Both the position numbers and the translations under genes were made by a program. Under the pieces are notes generated by a model, which was not told the origin of the DNA, did no database searches, and saw nothing but the letters and a program-made list of their open reading frames with translations. Of a stretch of 64,000 bases of DNA, positions 16,282 to 25,009 are shown piece after piece. Numbering within the stretch: the stretch's first letter is position 1; the number at the start of each line of letters is the position of its first letter. The stretch comes from Streptomyces olivochromogenes (GTDB lineage Bacteria; Actinomycetota; Actinomycetes; Streptomycetales; Streptomycetaceae): the NCBI RefSeq assembly GCF_001514115.1, contig NZ_KQ948455.1, forward strand, positions 48,709 through 112,708, given 5' to 3'.

Positions 16282-16881
16282 TTGACTCCGCATTCCCTTG
16301 CGTTCTACATGGACGTGGTCGCCTCCGGAACGGTGCTCGGTGCCAATCCGACGGACAGTCCCGACCGGGTGACCGCGATGCTGGGTTCCGATTTCGCCGA
16401 GAACTCCCTTGACGACCACAGCATGTGGCGCGACTACGGAATGGCTGAGTTCTTCTGGATTCGGGAAACACCGGACCATCCTTGGGAGGGGCACCACTTC
16501 ACCTTGCAGGTGCATCGGCTGTCGCACTGGGGCGGCAGCATCGTCAACAGGGCAATTCGCGACCAGTACGGGCGCTTCGACCGCCACCTCCGGTTCGACA
16601 AACTGGAGCGGCTGCTGGGGAAGCGCGGTATACCCCTGGAAGACGCCCCGGACGTGAATGCTCCGACCTTCACACGGCACTGGCAGCCTGTTTCACGGGT
16701 GTCCGTCATGGTGTTCCGGGCTCACGAAGAATGGCGACAGCGTCGGCGTGGCGACGACCGTATCGGAGATGTGTACACCATCCAGTCATCGGTGAGTGCC
16801 GAAGGGGTGGCGCGGGATAGGGAGCGCTACGGCCGTCAGGACAGCCGGGAGCTGTCCGGCAGGTCCTCATCGGAGCCATAG
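16282..16881 (+). CDS. Uncharacterised protein, possible orphan immunity-type gene
   Basis: 199 residues from a TTG at 16282 that follows AAGGAAG by 5 nt; a GTG at 16213 lies upstream in frame without a ribosome site. There is no signal peptide or TM. Motifs visible are SLAFYMDVVASGTVLGANPT, MWRDYGMAEFFWIRE, HHFTLQVHRLSHW and RFDKLERLLGKRG. I recognise no named family. Its make-up (single domain, cytosolic, near toxin and IS debris) is like immunity proteins, but no toxin partner is left beside it. The last ~10 residues may be altered by the transposase fragment that begins near 16867. Confidence 0.55.
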   Translation: MTPHSLAFYMDVVASGTVLGANPTDSPDRVTAMLGSDFAENSLDDHSMWRDYGMAEFFWIRETPDHPWEGHHFTLQVHRLSHWGGSIVNRAIRDQYGRFDRHLRFDKLERLLGKRGIPLEDAPDVNAPTFTRHWQPVSRVSVMVFRAHEEWRQRRRGDDRIGDVYTIQSSVSAEGVARDRERYGRQDSRELSGRSSSEP

Positions 16882-17010
16882 CCGCATCGCGGCGAGGGCG
16901 ACGGTGCCGTGGAAGACATACGCTCTCTTGTCGTACCTGGTCGCCACGGCCCGGGAGCCCTTGAGCGCATTGATCGTCCGTTTGCCACGCTTCATGATCA
17001 CCTTGAGCCT
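16867..17010 (-). pseudogene. IS5-family transposase C-terminal fragment
   Basis: Minus-strand codons read GKRTINALKGSRAVATRYDK then RAYVFHGTVALAAMRLWLR and a stop at 16867. This is the typical C-terminal end of another IS5-group transposase, with the ERxxNxLK...ATRYDKRA motif; here the initial Glu region is changed to GKRTIN. Upstream of about 17010 the frame shows no transposase similarity. Confidence 0.75.
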
Positions 17011-17339
17011 TGGGTCAACTTCGGACGTCTCCTCGATCGGTCGAGCGCATCTGGTCCTGTCGGAGCACACTCCATCTCCTACCTGAAGCACAGTGAGTGC
17101 AGCGGGTCGTGCCGCCCTGCTGCAGCCAGCCGGGCCGCAGACAGGAGGCAGGCCGCGCCGAGCGTGGGCCTTGATCAGGTAGGAAAATCAACGATGCCCT
17201 CCTGAGGCACAGCCGTCTGTGACCGGACAGCCCGGACACCGACACCCTGAGCTGTCCGGGCCGTTTGTGCAGATGAGGGGCGTAACCGGACAGTCGGACA
17301 CCTGGGACACCCCTGTCCGGAGTCGAGGTGCGCGTCCGA

Positions 17340-18152
17340 TCAAGCGCCGTCTATTCGGTCGAGCAGAGCCTGAGCCTCGACTGTGCGGCGATGGTCCGGG
17401 CCGAATGAGGCCAGACAGGCATCGTGAACAGCTGTGGCCTGAAGGCGAGCTTCGGCGCCGCGGCGTAGCCCCACGAGGGCGGTGGCTACGGCCAGCTCGA
17501 TGGCGCCCGTCTCTGGGCGGATCTCTTCCGCGGGCAGGCTGCGGCACAGCTCACGGGCGCCCTCCGCCTCGACGAGGGCCTCCTCGTGGCGGGCTTGACC
17601 GTTGAGGCTGCGTGCCAGGCCGAGCCGCAATGCCAGAGTCAGTCGGTCCGGTTCACGATAGGCGGCCAGGATCTCGCGGGCGCGTGCCTCGGCCTCCGGG
17701 TGGCGCTCCTGCGCGCTGAGAGCGAAGACCAGCCCGTTGCTGGCGGCCCTTTCTACGTTTTGCAACTGTTCCCCTGTACCGCGGCTCGCGGTCTGGGCGA
17801 CGGCCGCACACTCTGCCTCACACTCGGCGTACCGACCGAGCTCGGCCAGCGTCTGGGCACGGTCGGAGCGCAGTTTCAGGGTCTGCCAGTGATCAGCTCC
17901 GAAAGTCTTTCCGACGGTCGGCAGCACTTCGTCGTATATGGCGAGAGCGTCGGCGTGGCGGCCCTGGGCGCCCGTCGCGTTTGCGGTGATGCTCAGTGCC
18001 AGCGGTGCGTACGTGTCATCGAGTGGCAGCGACCGGGCCACGGCACGGGCCTCGGTCACCGCCTCTGCGTAGCGCCCGGCCCTGTACAGGGCCATGGCCC
18101 GCGACACAGGGGGTTCAGTCGTCCGCTTGGCGCGCGGTCGGAAGAGTCTCAT
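17340..18152 (-). CDS. Tetratricopeptide repeat protein
   Basis: 270 residues, soluble, almost entirely TPR helices. Clear repeats are ALYRAGRYAEAVTEARAVAR, ATGAQGRHADALAIYDEVLP, LAELGRYAECEAECAAVAQ, NGQARHEEALVEAEGARE and LRRGAEARLQATAVHDACL. The second and last have the longer TPR_10 style (FGADHWQTLKLRSDRA, FGPDHRRTVEAQALLDRI) found in the sensor parts of NB-ARC proteins. No effector or nucleotide-binding domain is attached. It may be the detached repeat half of a STAND protein or a free-standing adaptor. It starts with a basic MRLFRPRAKRT stretch. Confidence 0.8.
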   Translation of the reverse strand: MRLFRPRAKRTTEPPVSRAMALYRAGRYAEAVTEARAVARSLPLDDTYAPLALSITANATGAQGRHADALAIYDEVLPTVGKTFGADHWQTLKLRSDRAQTLAELGRYAECEAECAAVAQTASRGTGEQLQNVERAASNGLVFALSAQERHPEAEARAREILAAYREPDRLTLALRLGLARSLNGQARHEEALVEAEGARELCRSLPAEEIRPETGAIELAVATALVGLRRGAEARLQATAVHDACLASFGPDHRRTVEAQALLDRIDGA

Positions 18153-18429
18153 GGTCGGAGGATATGGATAGGTCGGCTCCGCGGGTCAGCCGACCGTGGA
18201 GGCGCGCGTGTGCCTCGCTGCACCCCGCCGACCTGAGCACGCTGTTGCCCGTCGAACGGAGCAAGTGGCACTGAGCCCTTTCCAACCTCCCGCGTCGGCA
18301 GGGTAGTTGGCCTGACAGACGGATGAAGCCCCTGCTAGATGGGTTTTCGACCGAGAGAACCGTCTCCACCAGAGGCTTCGCATGCTTGTTTACCCGTCCG
18401 GCGTCGACGTGTTCAGCTCTGCCCTCCGC

Positions 18430-18700
18430 TGTCGTCCCAGCGGCCGAAGCCGTCCACGTTGCACGGCATCATCGACGCTCTCGCCGAGGCCGGCATCACC
18501 TGCTGGGCGGACAAGGGCTACCAGGGCGCGGGCGGCACGGTCCGTCTCCCTCGCCGCGGGCCGATGGGACAGCCTTTCCACCGGTCAGCAGGCCGTCAAC
18601 CGGTCCCATGCGAAGGTCCGGGCACTGGTCGAACAAGCCATCGTCACCCGCAAGTCCTGGCGGCTCCTGGACCTGCGATTGAGGAGTTGCTGCGCACCCA
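18430..18700 (+). pseudogene. Frameshifted IS5-family transposase remnant
   Basis: Pieces of the C-terminal DDE domain occur in two + frames: LHGIIDALAEAGITCWADKG then YQGAGGTVRLP in one, and GQQAVNRSHAKVRALVEQAI then VTRKSWRLLDLRL in another. A short indel near 18560 breaks the frame. It is homologous to the fragment at 14256-14593 and in the same orientation. Confidence 0.75.
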
Positions 18701-19146
18701 GGGCCGAGAGATCGGCCCGCGCTCAGGCGCCGCCATCGAGTGACGAGGGCGCGCCGACGCTCCTCCTGAGACGGGCGGCGAGGAACACCCGGAGGCGACG
18801 GTGCGCCATCCCGATTTGCGTAATGGGTCGAGGGCGCGCTGGTGGTGGCTGCGGCGCTGGCTGCCGCGACGTCGTCCTCAGTCGCATATGCCTGTGCCGG
18901 CGCCTGACTGGGATACCGGGGAGATCCCTCCCTCGCGACCCGGGGGCACGGCGAGCGCCCGGCGTCGGTTGATCTCGCGCGACTAGCGCACGCCTCTCTG
19001 AGCAACGTGACTTCTACCTAAACGAGTACTCAAGCCGCACACCCCCTTCCAGTGGGCGCCCTGACCACCCACTCACCAACCGGGGCGATATCGAGTCGGC
19101 ACCCGTGAGCGAACACGTCCGCACCCTCATGCGCACCTGCTGGCAC
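18701..19146. other. Gene-poor stretch in the IS-scarred region
   Basis: About 446 bases between the transposase remnant and the permease remnant. Short open frames exist, one of 61 codons at 18801-18986 ending in a PPSRPGGTASARRRLISRD tail. None has a convincing ribosome site or a recognisable domain. I see no RNA gene or strong hairpin here. Confidence 0.5.
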
Positions 19147-19694
19147 CCGCTCGCTGCCCATGGCGCGCGGCGCGGTCCTGACCGGCCGGACCCTGGCCGA
19201 CCTGGTGCAGACGGCCCTCACCCTGGTGGTCCTCGCGGTCGTCGCCGTCCTGGTCGGCTGGCGCACGCACGAGAACTTCGGGAAGGTGCTGGCCGGTTTC
19301 GGCCTGCTGCTCCTGCTCGGCTACGCGTTCTCGTGGATCGGCGCGCTGATCGGCCTGTCCGTACGCACCCCCGAGGCGGCCACCTCCGGCGGCCTGATCT
19401 GGCTGTTCCCGCTGACGTTCATCTCGAACGCGTTCGTGCCGTCGGAGAACATGCCCGCGTTCTTGCGGACCATCGCGAACTGGAACCCCTTCAGCGCCAC
19501 CGTGCAGGCCTGCCGCCTTCAGCGCCACCGTGCAGGCCTGCCGTCAGCTCTTCGGCAACCTCCCGGCGGGCTATCCGGTGCCGGACGCCTGGCCCATGCA
19601 GCACCCGGTGTTGGCCTCGTTGCTGTGGTCCGTGCTGATTGTCGTGCTGTTCCGCACGCTCGCGGTACGCAAGTACCGCCGGGCAGACGCTTGA
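19147..19694 (+). pseudogene. Truncated, frameshifted second copy of the exporter permease
   Basis: From about 19147 the sequence matches the intact permease at 12773-13579 from its RSLPMARGAVLTGRT region to the end (RTLAVRKYRRADA). The first ~95 codons are missing. A perfect 28-bp tandem duplication (first copy 19489-19516, second copy 19517-19544 with the last base changed) adds one base modulo three. The frame holding NPFSATVQACR therefore breaks, and the true tail QLFGNLPAGYPVPDAWPMQH continues in the next frame. A two-residue-scale deletion relative to the intact copy also follows LVGW. It cannot encode a working permease. Confidence 0.88.
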
Positions 19695-19756
19695 TCACGG
19701 TTCTTCGCCGCACCCCCCGCGTGGCACTTGGCTCCGCCTGACCAGCAAGGATCGAC

Positions 19757-19786
19757 CAGAGGCCCCGGCAGACGCCGGGGCCTCTG
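19757..19786. terminator. Bidirectional terminator between convergent genes
   Basis: CAGAGGCCCCGGC (19757-19769) and GCCGGGGCCTCTG (19774-19786) form a perfect 13-bp stem with an AGAC loop. It sits between the + strand permease remnant and the - strand GAP-family gene, which ends at 19811. The following TCGTTG is weakly T-rich. Confidence 0.8.
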
Positions 19787-19810
19787 TCGTTGCCTGCCAG
19801 GAGGTGAGGA

Positions 19811-20488
19811 TCAGGAGGTGAGGACGGAGATGCCGTCTCCGAGCAGCTTCAGCCCGAGAACGAAGAACAGGACTGCCATCACGGCGACATTGTGCTGGGC
19901 CGCCCAGTCCTTCCAATTGCCGAGCGTGGTTCTGGCCCGCTCTCCTCCGAGCAGGAAGACTCCCAGTGGGGCCAGCAGGCCGAGGGTGGCGATCAGGACG
20001 AAGATCGCCAGCGATGCGATCTGCTGCCCGACCGGCAGTCCGGCTGAGCCGATGGAGGCGGCCGCGGCGATGGTCAGCGGGGCGTTCTTGGCGTTGAGCG
20101 CGGCCAGGCCCAGTCCGAGTCCGAAGACCTTGACCGGCGTGAGGCGGTCGATCGCGCCCATCCACTTCGGCAGCTGGGCTTGTGAGGCATCCTTCGGCCG
20201 CCGGTGCCATTGCCGGGCACTGAAGAGGACGAGGAGCAGGCCCAGAGCGAGCTTGAGGGCTCCCACCCACGTGGCCGGTTGATTGTGGGCGGAGGCACCC
20301 GCGGGGGAAGCGATGGCCAGCATCACCGCGCCCAGTGCCGAGAGTCCCAGGATCCAGCCGACGGTGAAGAGGGGGCCGTTGAGACGTCCCCGAAGCGTGG
20401 CGAGGATGAGGATGATGGCGATGATCGGGAGCGGGCTGATCGCGACGCCGGCCGCAAGACCCAACACGTCACCGAGAACTTTGCCCAT
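19811..20488 (-). CDS. GAP-family (Sap-like) membrane protein
   Basis: 225 residues, six hydrophobic helices. The N-terminus MGKVLGDVLGLAAGVAISPL then PIIAIILIL is characteristic of the GAP/Sap family, LysE-like small transporters. Mycobacterial members are linked to export of glycopeptidolipid or sulfolipid. A cytoplasmic loop (WHRRPKDASQAQLPKWM) separates the two three-helix halves, and the second half opens LTPVKVFGLGLGLAALNAKN. Substrate in Streptomyces is unknown. It converges on the permease remnant, sharing the terminator at 19757-19786. Confidence 0.85.
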   Translation of the reverse strand: MGKVLGDVLGLAAGVAISPLPIIAIILILATLRGRLNGPLFTVGWILGLSALGAVMLAIASPAGASAHNQPATWVGALKLALGLLLVLFSARQWHRRPKDASQAQLPKWMGAIDRLTPVKVFGLGLGLAALNAKNAPLTIAAAASIGSAGLPVGQQIASLAIFVLIATLGLLAPLGVFLLGGERARTTLGNWKDWAAQHNVAVMAVLFFVLGLKLLGDGISVLTS

Positions 20489-20868
20489 GATTACCTCCTG
20501 GTGGGTGGGTCAGGGCGGCGATCGAGTCGAGCAAGGCCTGGTGAGAGTGGGTGACCCAACTACCTGGGCGGCCGGCTGTGGGACTGTCATGGGCATACGC
20601 CGGAACTGCTGGGGGTCCTGGGCCAAGGGCGCAGCCATTCCGGAAGTGGTCGCCATGACCGCCGAACTCCTTGGCGTTCCGTCTTCCTGTCCATCTTCCT
20701 GCGCCATTCGGGATCTGTCCTCGGGAGCTCCCCGGAACGCGGGGACCCTGGCCTTGGCCGGGGTGCGAGGCGATGTGTGTGGATCCAGGATTGGTGGTGA
20801 GGGCGATGGCGTCTCATGTCCGAGCGCCTGGCGACCCTCGGACCGATCTGTGGCAGGTGAATCTCACG
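20489..20868. other. 380-base intergenic region upstream of the peroxide cluster
   Basis: This lies between the divergent GAP-family gene and the peroxide cluster. Open frames run through it without a ribosome site or recognisable domain. It probably contains promoters for both directions. I see no clear palindromic operator or RNA element. Confidence 0.5.
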
Positions 20869-21459
20869 ATGACTGCGACGACAGGTGCGGCCCCATCAGC
20901 TCAGCCCGAGCGCCCGGGCAGGTCCGATGGGGTCTGTAGCGAGTTCACCGTCTTTACCAAGATCAAGCCGGGCCACGCTGATGCGTTGCGTGAGGATCTC
21001 GCCGCGATGGCCGACGCTGCGGCCGACGAGAACGTGCATGCGGCGGTGCGTCAGATCGGTACCCTGCACGACGCGCGGCACGTGATCTTCGACAACGACA
21101 CCCGGTTCATGTTCGCCAGTGTCTTCGACGGCTCCTGGGACACGTACATCGACGACTTCGCCCAGACGGTGGTCGGGGCCCGCTTCGACAAGGTCTTCTC
21201 GCACAGCGAAGGGTTCCCCGGCGTCACCGACCCAGGGGTGAAGGACTGGTTCGTCGCCCACCAGGAGCCCGCGGGGGTTTTCGTCAGCGCCTATCCCGAT
21301 CTGACCGTTCAGCAGATCTACAAGGACCACCGTGTGGAGGAGGCGTTCGAGGCGGTGCTGGACACCGCCGAGTTCCGGGCGGCGCTGGACAACCCGGCGA
21401 ACGCCGAGTTGCTGGCCACGCCGGCCTTCCAGAAGCTGCTGGAGGAAGCCGCGGCCTAG
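20869..21459 (+). CDS. Dimeric alpha/beta-barrel protein of the peroxidase cluster
   Basis: 196 residues from the ATG at 20869; the frame is open further upstream without a ribosome site. The N-terminal half is a ferredoxin-like alpha/beta unit (SEFTVFTKIKPGHADALRED, then IGTLHDARHVIFDNDTRFMF, then ASVFDGSWDTYIDDFA) resembling antibiotic-biosynthesis-monooxygenase barrels. The second half (FPGVTDPGVKDWFVAHQEPA, YPDLTVQQIYKDHRVEEAFE) is helical. It is the first gene of a three-gene + strand run with a DyP peroxidase and a catalase-like protein. A role in heme handling or substrate supply for them is inferred from context only. Confidence 0.65.
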   Translation: MTATTGAAPSAQPERPGRSDGVCSEFTVFTKIKPGHADALREDLAAMADAAADENVHAAVRQIGTLHDARHVIFDNDTRFMFASVFDGSWDTYIDDFAQTVVGARFDKVFSHSEGFPGVTDPGVKDWFVAHQEPAGVFVSAYPDLTVQQIYKDHRVEEAFEAVLDTAEFRAALDNPANAELLATPAFQKLLEEAAA

Positions 21460-21460
21460 A

Positions 21461-21575
21461 AGTCGGACACGACCGACCTCGGACACGACCGACCTCGGAC
21501 ACGACCGACCTCGGACACGACCGACCTCGGGCACGACCAACCCTCAGACACGACCAACCCTCAGAGCCGACCGAA
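21461..21575. repeat. 16-bp tandem repeats ahead of the DyP gene
   Basis: About seven units of CCTCGGACACGACCGA fill the gap after the barrel protein. The first five are 16 bp and nearly identical; the last two are 16-17 bp and read CCCTCAGACACGACCAA. They end about 80 nt before the DyP start and could space the genes or affect transcription read-through. Confidence 0.88.
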
Positions 21576-21654
21576 CACCGGTGGACCGCGTCGGGCGCGG
21601 GTCGGCCGCCGCACGTCTGCCCACGCACAGGCCGCTATGGAGGCACAGGCGATC

Positions 21655-23007
21655 ATGAACACGGTGGCAAGCGGCAGCGCAGCCGGCATGGGCGTGGAGA
21701 TCGACGACGTCCAGAGCGGGGCACTGCGTCCACGGCCCGTGCCGTACGAGGGAAAGTTCGTCTTCCTGCGGGTCGACGACCGCCACGCCGGGCGCGCCCT
21801 GCTGCGGCGGCTGCTGCCGGTGACCGCGGGCGGGCTGCCCGGCGTGGACCGGAGCAAGGATGCCTGGGTGGCCCTGGCGTTCACCTATCAGGGGCTGAGC
21901 GCCCTGGGGGTGCCCCAGGAGTCGCTGGACAGCTTTCCGCGGGCGTTCCGTGAGGGCATGGCCGCTCGGGCGGAGCTGATCGGCGATGTGGGCGAGAGTG
22001 CCCCGGCCCACTGGGAGGAGCCGTTCGGAACGGGCGATGTTCACATCGCGTTGAGCGCTCTCTCCTCCGACGCGGCGCAGCTGGACAGGGAGCTGGAGCG
22101 GGCCCGCGTCGCCTACGAGGACACGCCCGGTGTCCAGGTGATCTGGCAGCAGGAGGTCCACCAGCTCCCGACCGGGCGCACCACGTTCGGATTCCGCGAC
22201 GGCATCAGCCATCCGAACATCGAGGGCGTCGGACTGCCCGGCTCCAACCCGCAGGAAGCGCCCATCAAGGCCGGCGAGTTCATCCTCGGCTACCCCGACG
22301 AGACCGGCAATCTGCCACCCATGCCCAGCCCCGATGTGCTGGGGCGCAACGGAACCTACGCGGCCGTTCGCAAGATCCACACCAACGTGGCGGCCTGGCG
22401 GCAGTACCTGCGCGCGAACACCTCCAGCGCCGAGGAAGAGGCACTCCTGGCGGCGAAGATGGTCGGCCGCTGGCCCAGCGGGGCGCCGCTGACGCTGACG
22501 CCGGAGCACGACGATCCGGAGCTGGCGGCCGATCCGCACCGCAACAACGACTTCCTGTACCGGGAGAACGACGATCGAGGCTTCCGGTGCCCCGCCGGTG
22601 CGCACATCCGGCGCACCAACCCCCGCGATTCCACCATCATCGGCGACGCGCGGATGCACCGCCTCATCCGCCGCGGCACCACCTACGGCCCGCCGCTGCC
22701 GGAGGGCGTGCTGGAGGACGACGGCGCCGACCGGGGTCTGGTCGGAGTCTTCCTCGGAGCACACCTTGAACGACAGTTTGAATTCATCAAGGCCGAGTGG
22801 GTCAACGACGGCAACTTCATCGGCTATCCCGGCGAGAAGGACCCGGTGGCCGGGCATCACGGCGGAACCGGCAGCGTCACCATCCCCGAGAAGCCGGTCC
22901 GGCGCCGTCTGCGGAATCTGCCGAGCTTCGTGGTCACCCGGGGCGGTGAGTACTGCTTCGTGCCGGGTCTGCGTGCCCTGCGCTGGCTCGCCGAGCTGGA
23001 GGACTGA
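21655..23007 (+). CDS. DyP-type heme peroxidase
   Basis: 450 residues from the ATG at 21655, which has GGAGG 11 nt upstream; an in-frame ATG at 21637 lacks a ribosome site. The distal motif GFRDG is at about 179-183 (catalytic Asp), and the proximal heme-ligand His is His317 in CPAGAHIRRTNPR. C-terminal RLRNLPSFVVTRGGEYCFVP is also family-typical. The long form (over 400 residues) with no Tat signal suggests a cytosolic class-P/V type peroxidase that uses hydrogen peroxide to oxidise dyes or phenolic compounds. It is followed after 53 nt by the catalase-like gene. No encapsulin gene is nearby, and no encapsulin-targeting tail is obvious. Confidence 0.93.
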   Translation: MNTVASGSAAGMGVEIDDVQSGALRPRPVPYEGKFVFLRVDDRHAGRALLRRLLPVTAGGLPGVDRSKDAWVALAFTYQGLSALGVPQESLDSFPRAFREGMAARAELIGDVGESAPAHWEEPFGTGDVHIALSALSSDAAQLDRELERARVAYEDTPGVQVIWQQEVHQLPTGRTTFGFRDGISHPNIEGVGLPGSNPQEAPIKAGEFILGYPDETGNLPPMPSPDVLGRNGTYAAVRKIHTNVAAWRQYLRANTSSAEEEALLAAKMVGRWPSGAPLTLTPEHDDPELAADPHRNNDFLYRENDDRGFRCPAGAHIRRTNPRDSTIIGDARMHRLIRRGTTYGPPLPEGVLEDDGADRGLVGVFLGAHLERQFEFIKAEWVNDGNFIGYPGEKDPVAGHHGGTGSVTIPEKPVRRRLRNLPSFVVTRGGEYCFVPGLRALRWLAELED

Positions 23008-23060
23008 GGGCGATTCCTACCCCTGAGGCCCCACACGGTCTTCGAGAAGAGGTCGAAGTC

Positions 23061-24191
23061 ATGGCAGCACAGTTCGTCCGCTACACGCCTGACGTCGAAG
23101 ACGACGACCCGGACTTCGACCGCAACCTGCAGACGGTGATCGAGAAGACCGAGAGCTACATCGCCGAGTCGGTCGAGGCCGGTGGCACCGGACGGGCCCT
23201 GCGCGACGCCCACGCCAAGGGCTACGGGCTGGTCCGGGGGGAAGTGGAGATCCTGGACGGGCTTGCGCCCGAGTACGCCCAGGGAATCTACGCGACTCCG
23301 GGAACCCACGACGCGCTCATCCGCTTCTCCAACGGCTCGCCTCACGCCGGAGCCGACGCGCGACTGGGCGCCGCCACCGGACTGGCGCTGAAGATCTTCG
23401 ACATCCCCGGCCCGACCCTGCTGGAAGACGAACCGGACACGGGCACATTCGACTACGCGAACATCAACGGACCGATCTTCTTCTGCAACACGGTCGAGCA
23501 CTACCTGTTCATCCAGGAACTGTTCCTGAACGCGCCGGCCTACTTCTCCCAGGGCCGACCCGGCGCACGTCGTTTCTTCACCGAGTTCGTGACCGGAAAG
23601 GGAACGCTGGACCAGGACAACTGGGCGTGGGACGAGTTCCTGGCCTTCCTGCGCCTGTCGAAGACCCCTCCGGCGAACCTGCTGCTGTCGAGCTACTGGA
23701 CGATGGGCGCGGTCCGGCACGGGGACCACATCGCCAAGGTGCGCATCACCCCCGACCCGTCCTACGCCGCCGCGGTGGTCCGGCGCACCATCGACCCGGC
23801 CTCCGCGCAGGAGGTCTTCCGGCCGGCCCTGCAGGCCGAGCTGCAAGAGCAGCCCTACGCCTTCGACATCCAGGTACAGCTCTGCACCGACCTGGAGCGC
23901 ATGCCGGTGGAGGACACCACCGTGGAGTGGCCCGAGCAGCTCTCGCCGTCCGTCACCGTGGCCAGACTGCGGCTGCCGCAGCAGGACATCTCCGGCCCGG
24001 AAAACCTGGAGAAGATGGACTCACTGTCCTTCACGCCCTGGCGGGTCACCGCCGAGCACGCACCGCTGGGCAACATCATGCGGGCCCGCAAGGAGGTCTA
24101 CCGGCGATCCTCCATCGAGCGCCACAAGCTCAACCAGCAGCCGCGCACCGAGCCCCGCAGCGCCGACGAGGTACTCGGCCCGGCCCGCTGA
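23061..24191 (+). CDS. Catalase-family heme protein (small, SrpA-like)
   Basis: 376 residues, a minimal catalase fold. The distal His is His51 in RDAHAKGYGLVRGEVEIL. An asparagine follows in IRFSNGSPHAG. The fifth heme ligand Tyr lies near the C-terminus in ARKEVYRRSSIERH. It lacks the NADPH-binding and flavodoxin-like domains of larger catalases, and such enzymes usually act as peroxidases or peroxide-dependent oxidases. It is last in the peroxide operon and ends at a strong bidirectional terminator. Confidence 0.88.
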   Translation: MAAQFVRYTPDVEDDDPDFDRNLQTVIEKTESYIAESVEAGGTGRALRDAHAKGYGLVRGEVEILDGLAPEYAQGIYATPGTHDALIRFSNGSPHAGADARLGAATGLALKIFDIPGPTLLEDEPDTGTFDYANINGPIFFCNTVEHYLFIQELFLNAPAYFSQGRPGARRFFTEFVTGKGTLDQDNWAWDEFLAFLRLSKTPPANLLLSSYWTMGAVRHGDHIAKVRITPDPSYAAAVVRRTIDPASAQEVFRPALQAELQEQPYAFDIQVQLCTDLERMPVEDTTVEWPEQLSPSVTVARLRLPQQDISGPENLEKMDSLSFTPWRVTAEHAPLGNIMRARKEVYRRSSIERHKLNQQPRTEPRSADEVLGPAR

Positions 24192-24249
24192 AGCCGCCGG
24201 TGACGGCGGTGACGCGGGCGTGCAGACGCGGGCATGAAGACGCGGGCGT

Positions 24250-24282
24250 GACGATGCCCCCGGCACGGCCGGGGGCATCGTC
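24250..24282. terminator. Strong bidirectional terminator
   Basis: GACGATGCCCCCGGC (24250-24264) and GCCGGGGGCATCGTC (24268-24282) make a perfect 15-bp stem with a 3-nt ACG loop. It separates the convergent catalase-like gene (+) and greA (-). Confidence 0.88.
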
Positions 24283-24300
24283 GCAGTGGTCGGTCCCGGC

Positions 24301-24798
24301 TCAGCCCTTGTAGGGCTCGGCCTTGAGGATCTTCACCGAGGCGAGCTTGCCGTTGGGCAGCTCGTACTGGGCGTCCTCGCCGATCTTCTTGCCGTTCACG
24401 CCGGAGCCCAGGGGGGACTGGGGCGAGTAGGTCTCGATGTCGGCGCTGGCGTACTCGCGCGAGGCGAGCAGGAAGTCCAGCGTGTCGTCCTCGTCGCCGT
24501 CGAAGGCGATGGTGACGACCATGCCGGGGGCGACCATGCCGTCCGCCGCGGGGGCCTCGCCCACCTTGGCGTTCTCCAGGAGCTGGGTCAGCTGGCGCAC
24601 ACGGAGCTCCTGCTTGCCCTGCTCTTCCTTGGCCGCGTGGTACCCGCCGTTCTCGCGCAGGTCGCCCTCCTCGCGCGCGGCCGCGATCTTGGCGGCGATC
24701 TCCGTGCGCGCAGGACCAGACAGGTAGTCCAGCTCGGCCCTGAGCTGGTTGTACGCCTCCTGGGTCAGCCAGGTGACGTTCTCGCTGGTCTGGGTCAC
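24301..24798 (-). CDS. greA: Transcription elongation factor GreA
   Basis: 165 residues from the GTG at 24798 (MTQTSENVTWLTQ), which follows GAGGAGC by 5 nt; the upstream ATG at 24828 has no ribosome site. GreA rescues backtracked RNA polymerase by stimulating transcript cleavage. The N-terminal coiled coil (AELDYLSGPARTEIAAKIAA) carries the acidic tip EEGDLRENGGYHAAKEEQ, whose Asp/Glu residues coordinate the catalytic Mg. The FKBP-like C-terminal domain contains SPLGSGVNGKKIGEDAQYEL. Confidence 0.95.
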   Translation of the reverse strand: MTQTSENVTWLTQEAYNQLRAELDYLSGPARTEIAAKIAAAREEGDLRENGGYHAAKEEQGKQELRVRQLTQLLENAKVGEAPAADGMVAPGMVVTIAFDGDEDDTLDFLLASREYASADIETYSPQSPLGSGVNGKKIGEDAQYELPNGKLASVKILKAEPYKG

Positions 24799-25009
24799 AG
24801 GTGCTCCTCGTAGGTACTGGGAATACAAAGCATCGCCCTACCCAGAAGAATGTGCTTTCACGGGTGGGCGAAACCACGAGCCTAACAATTCCCGGGCAGA
24901 AGGGGGAGGACATAAGACATCAGAATTACGTCAACGCAGGTCAGCGCATAGGTGCCAAGGATGATGCCGGACGTGGCGGGCGGTGCGAGGGGGACGACAG
25001 CGGGTGGTG

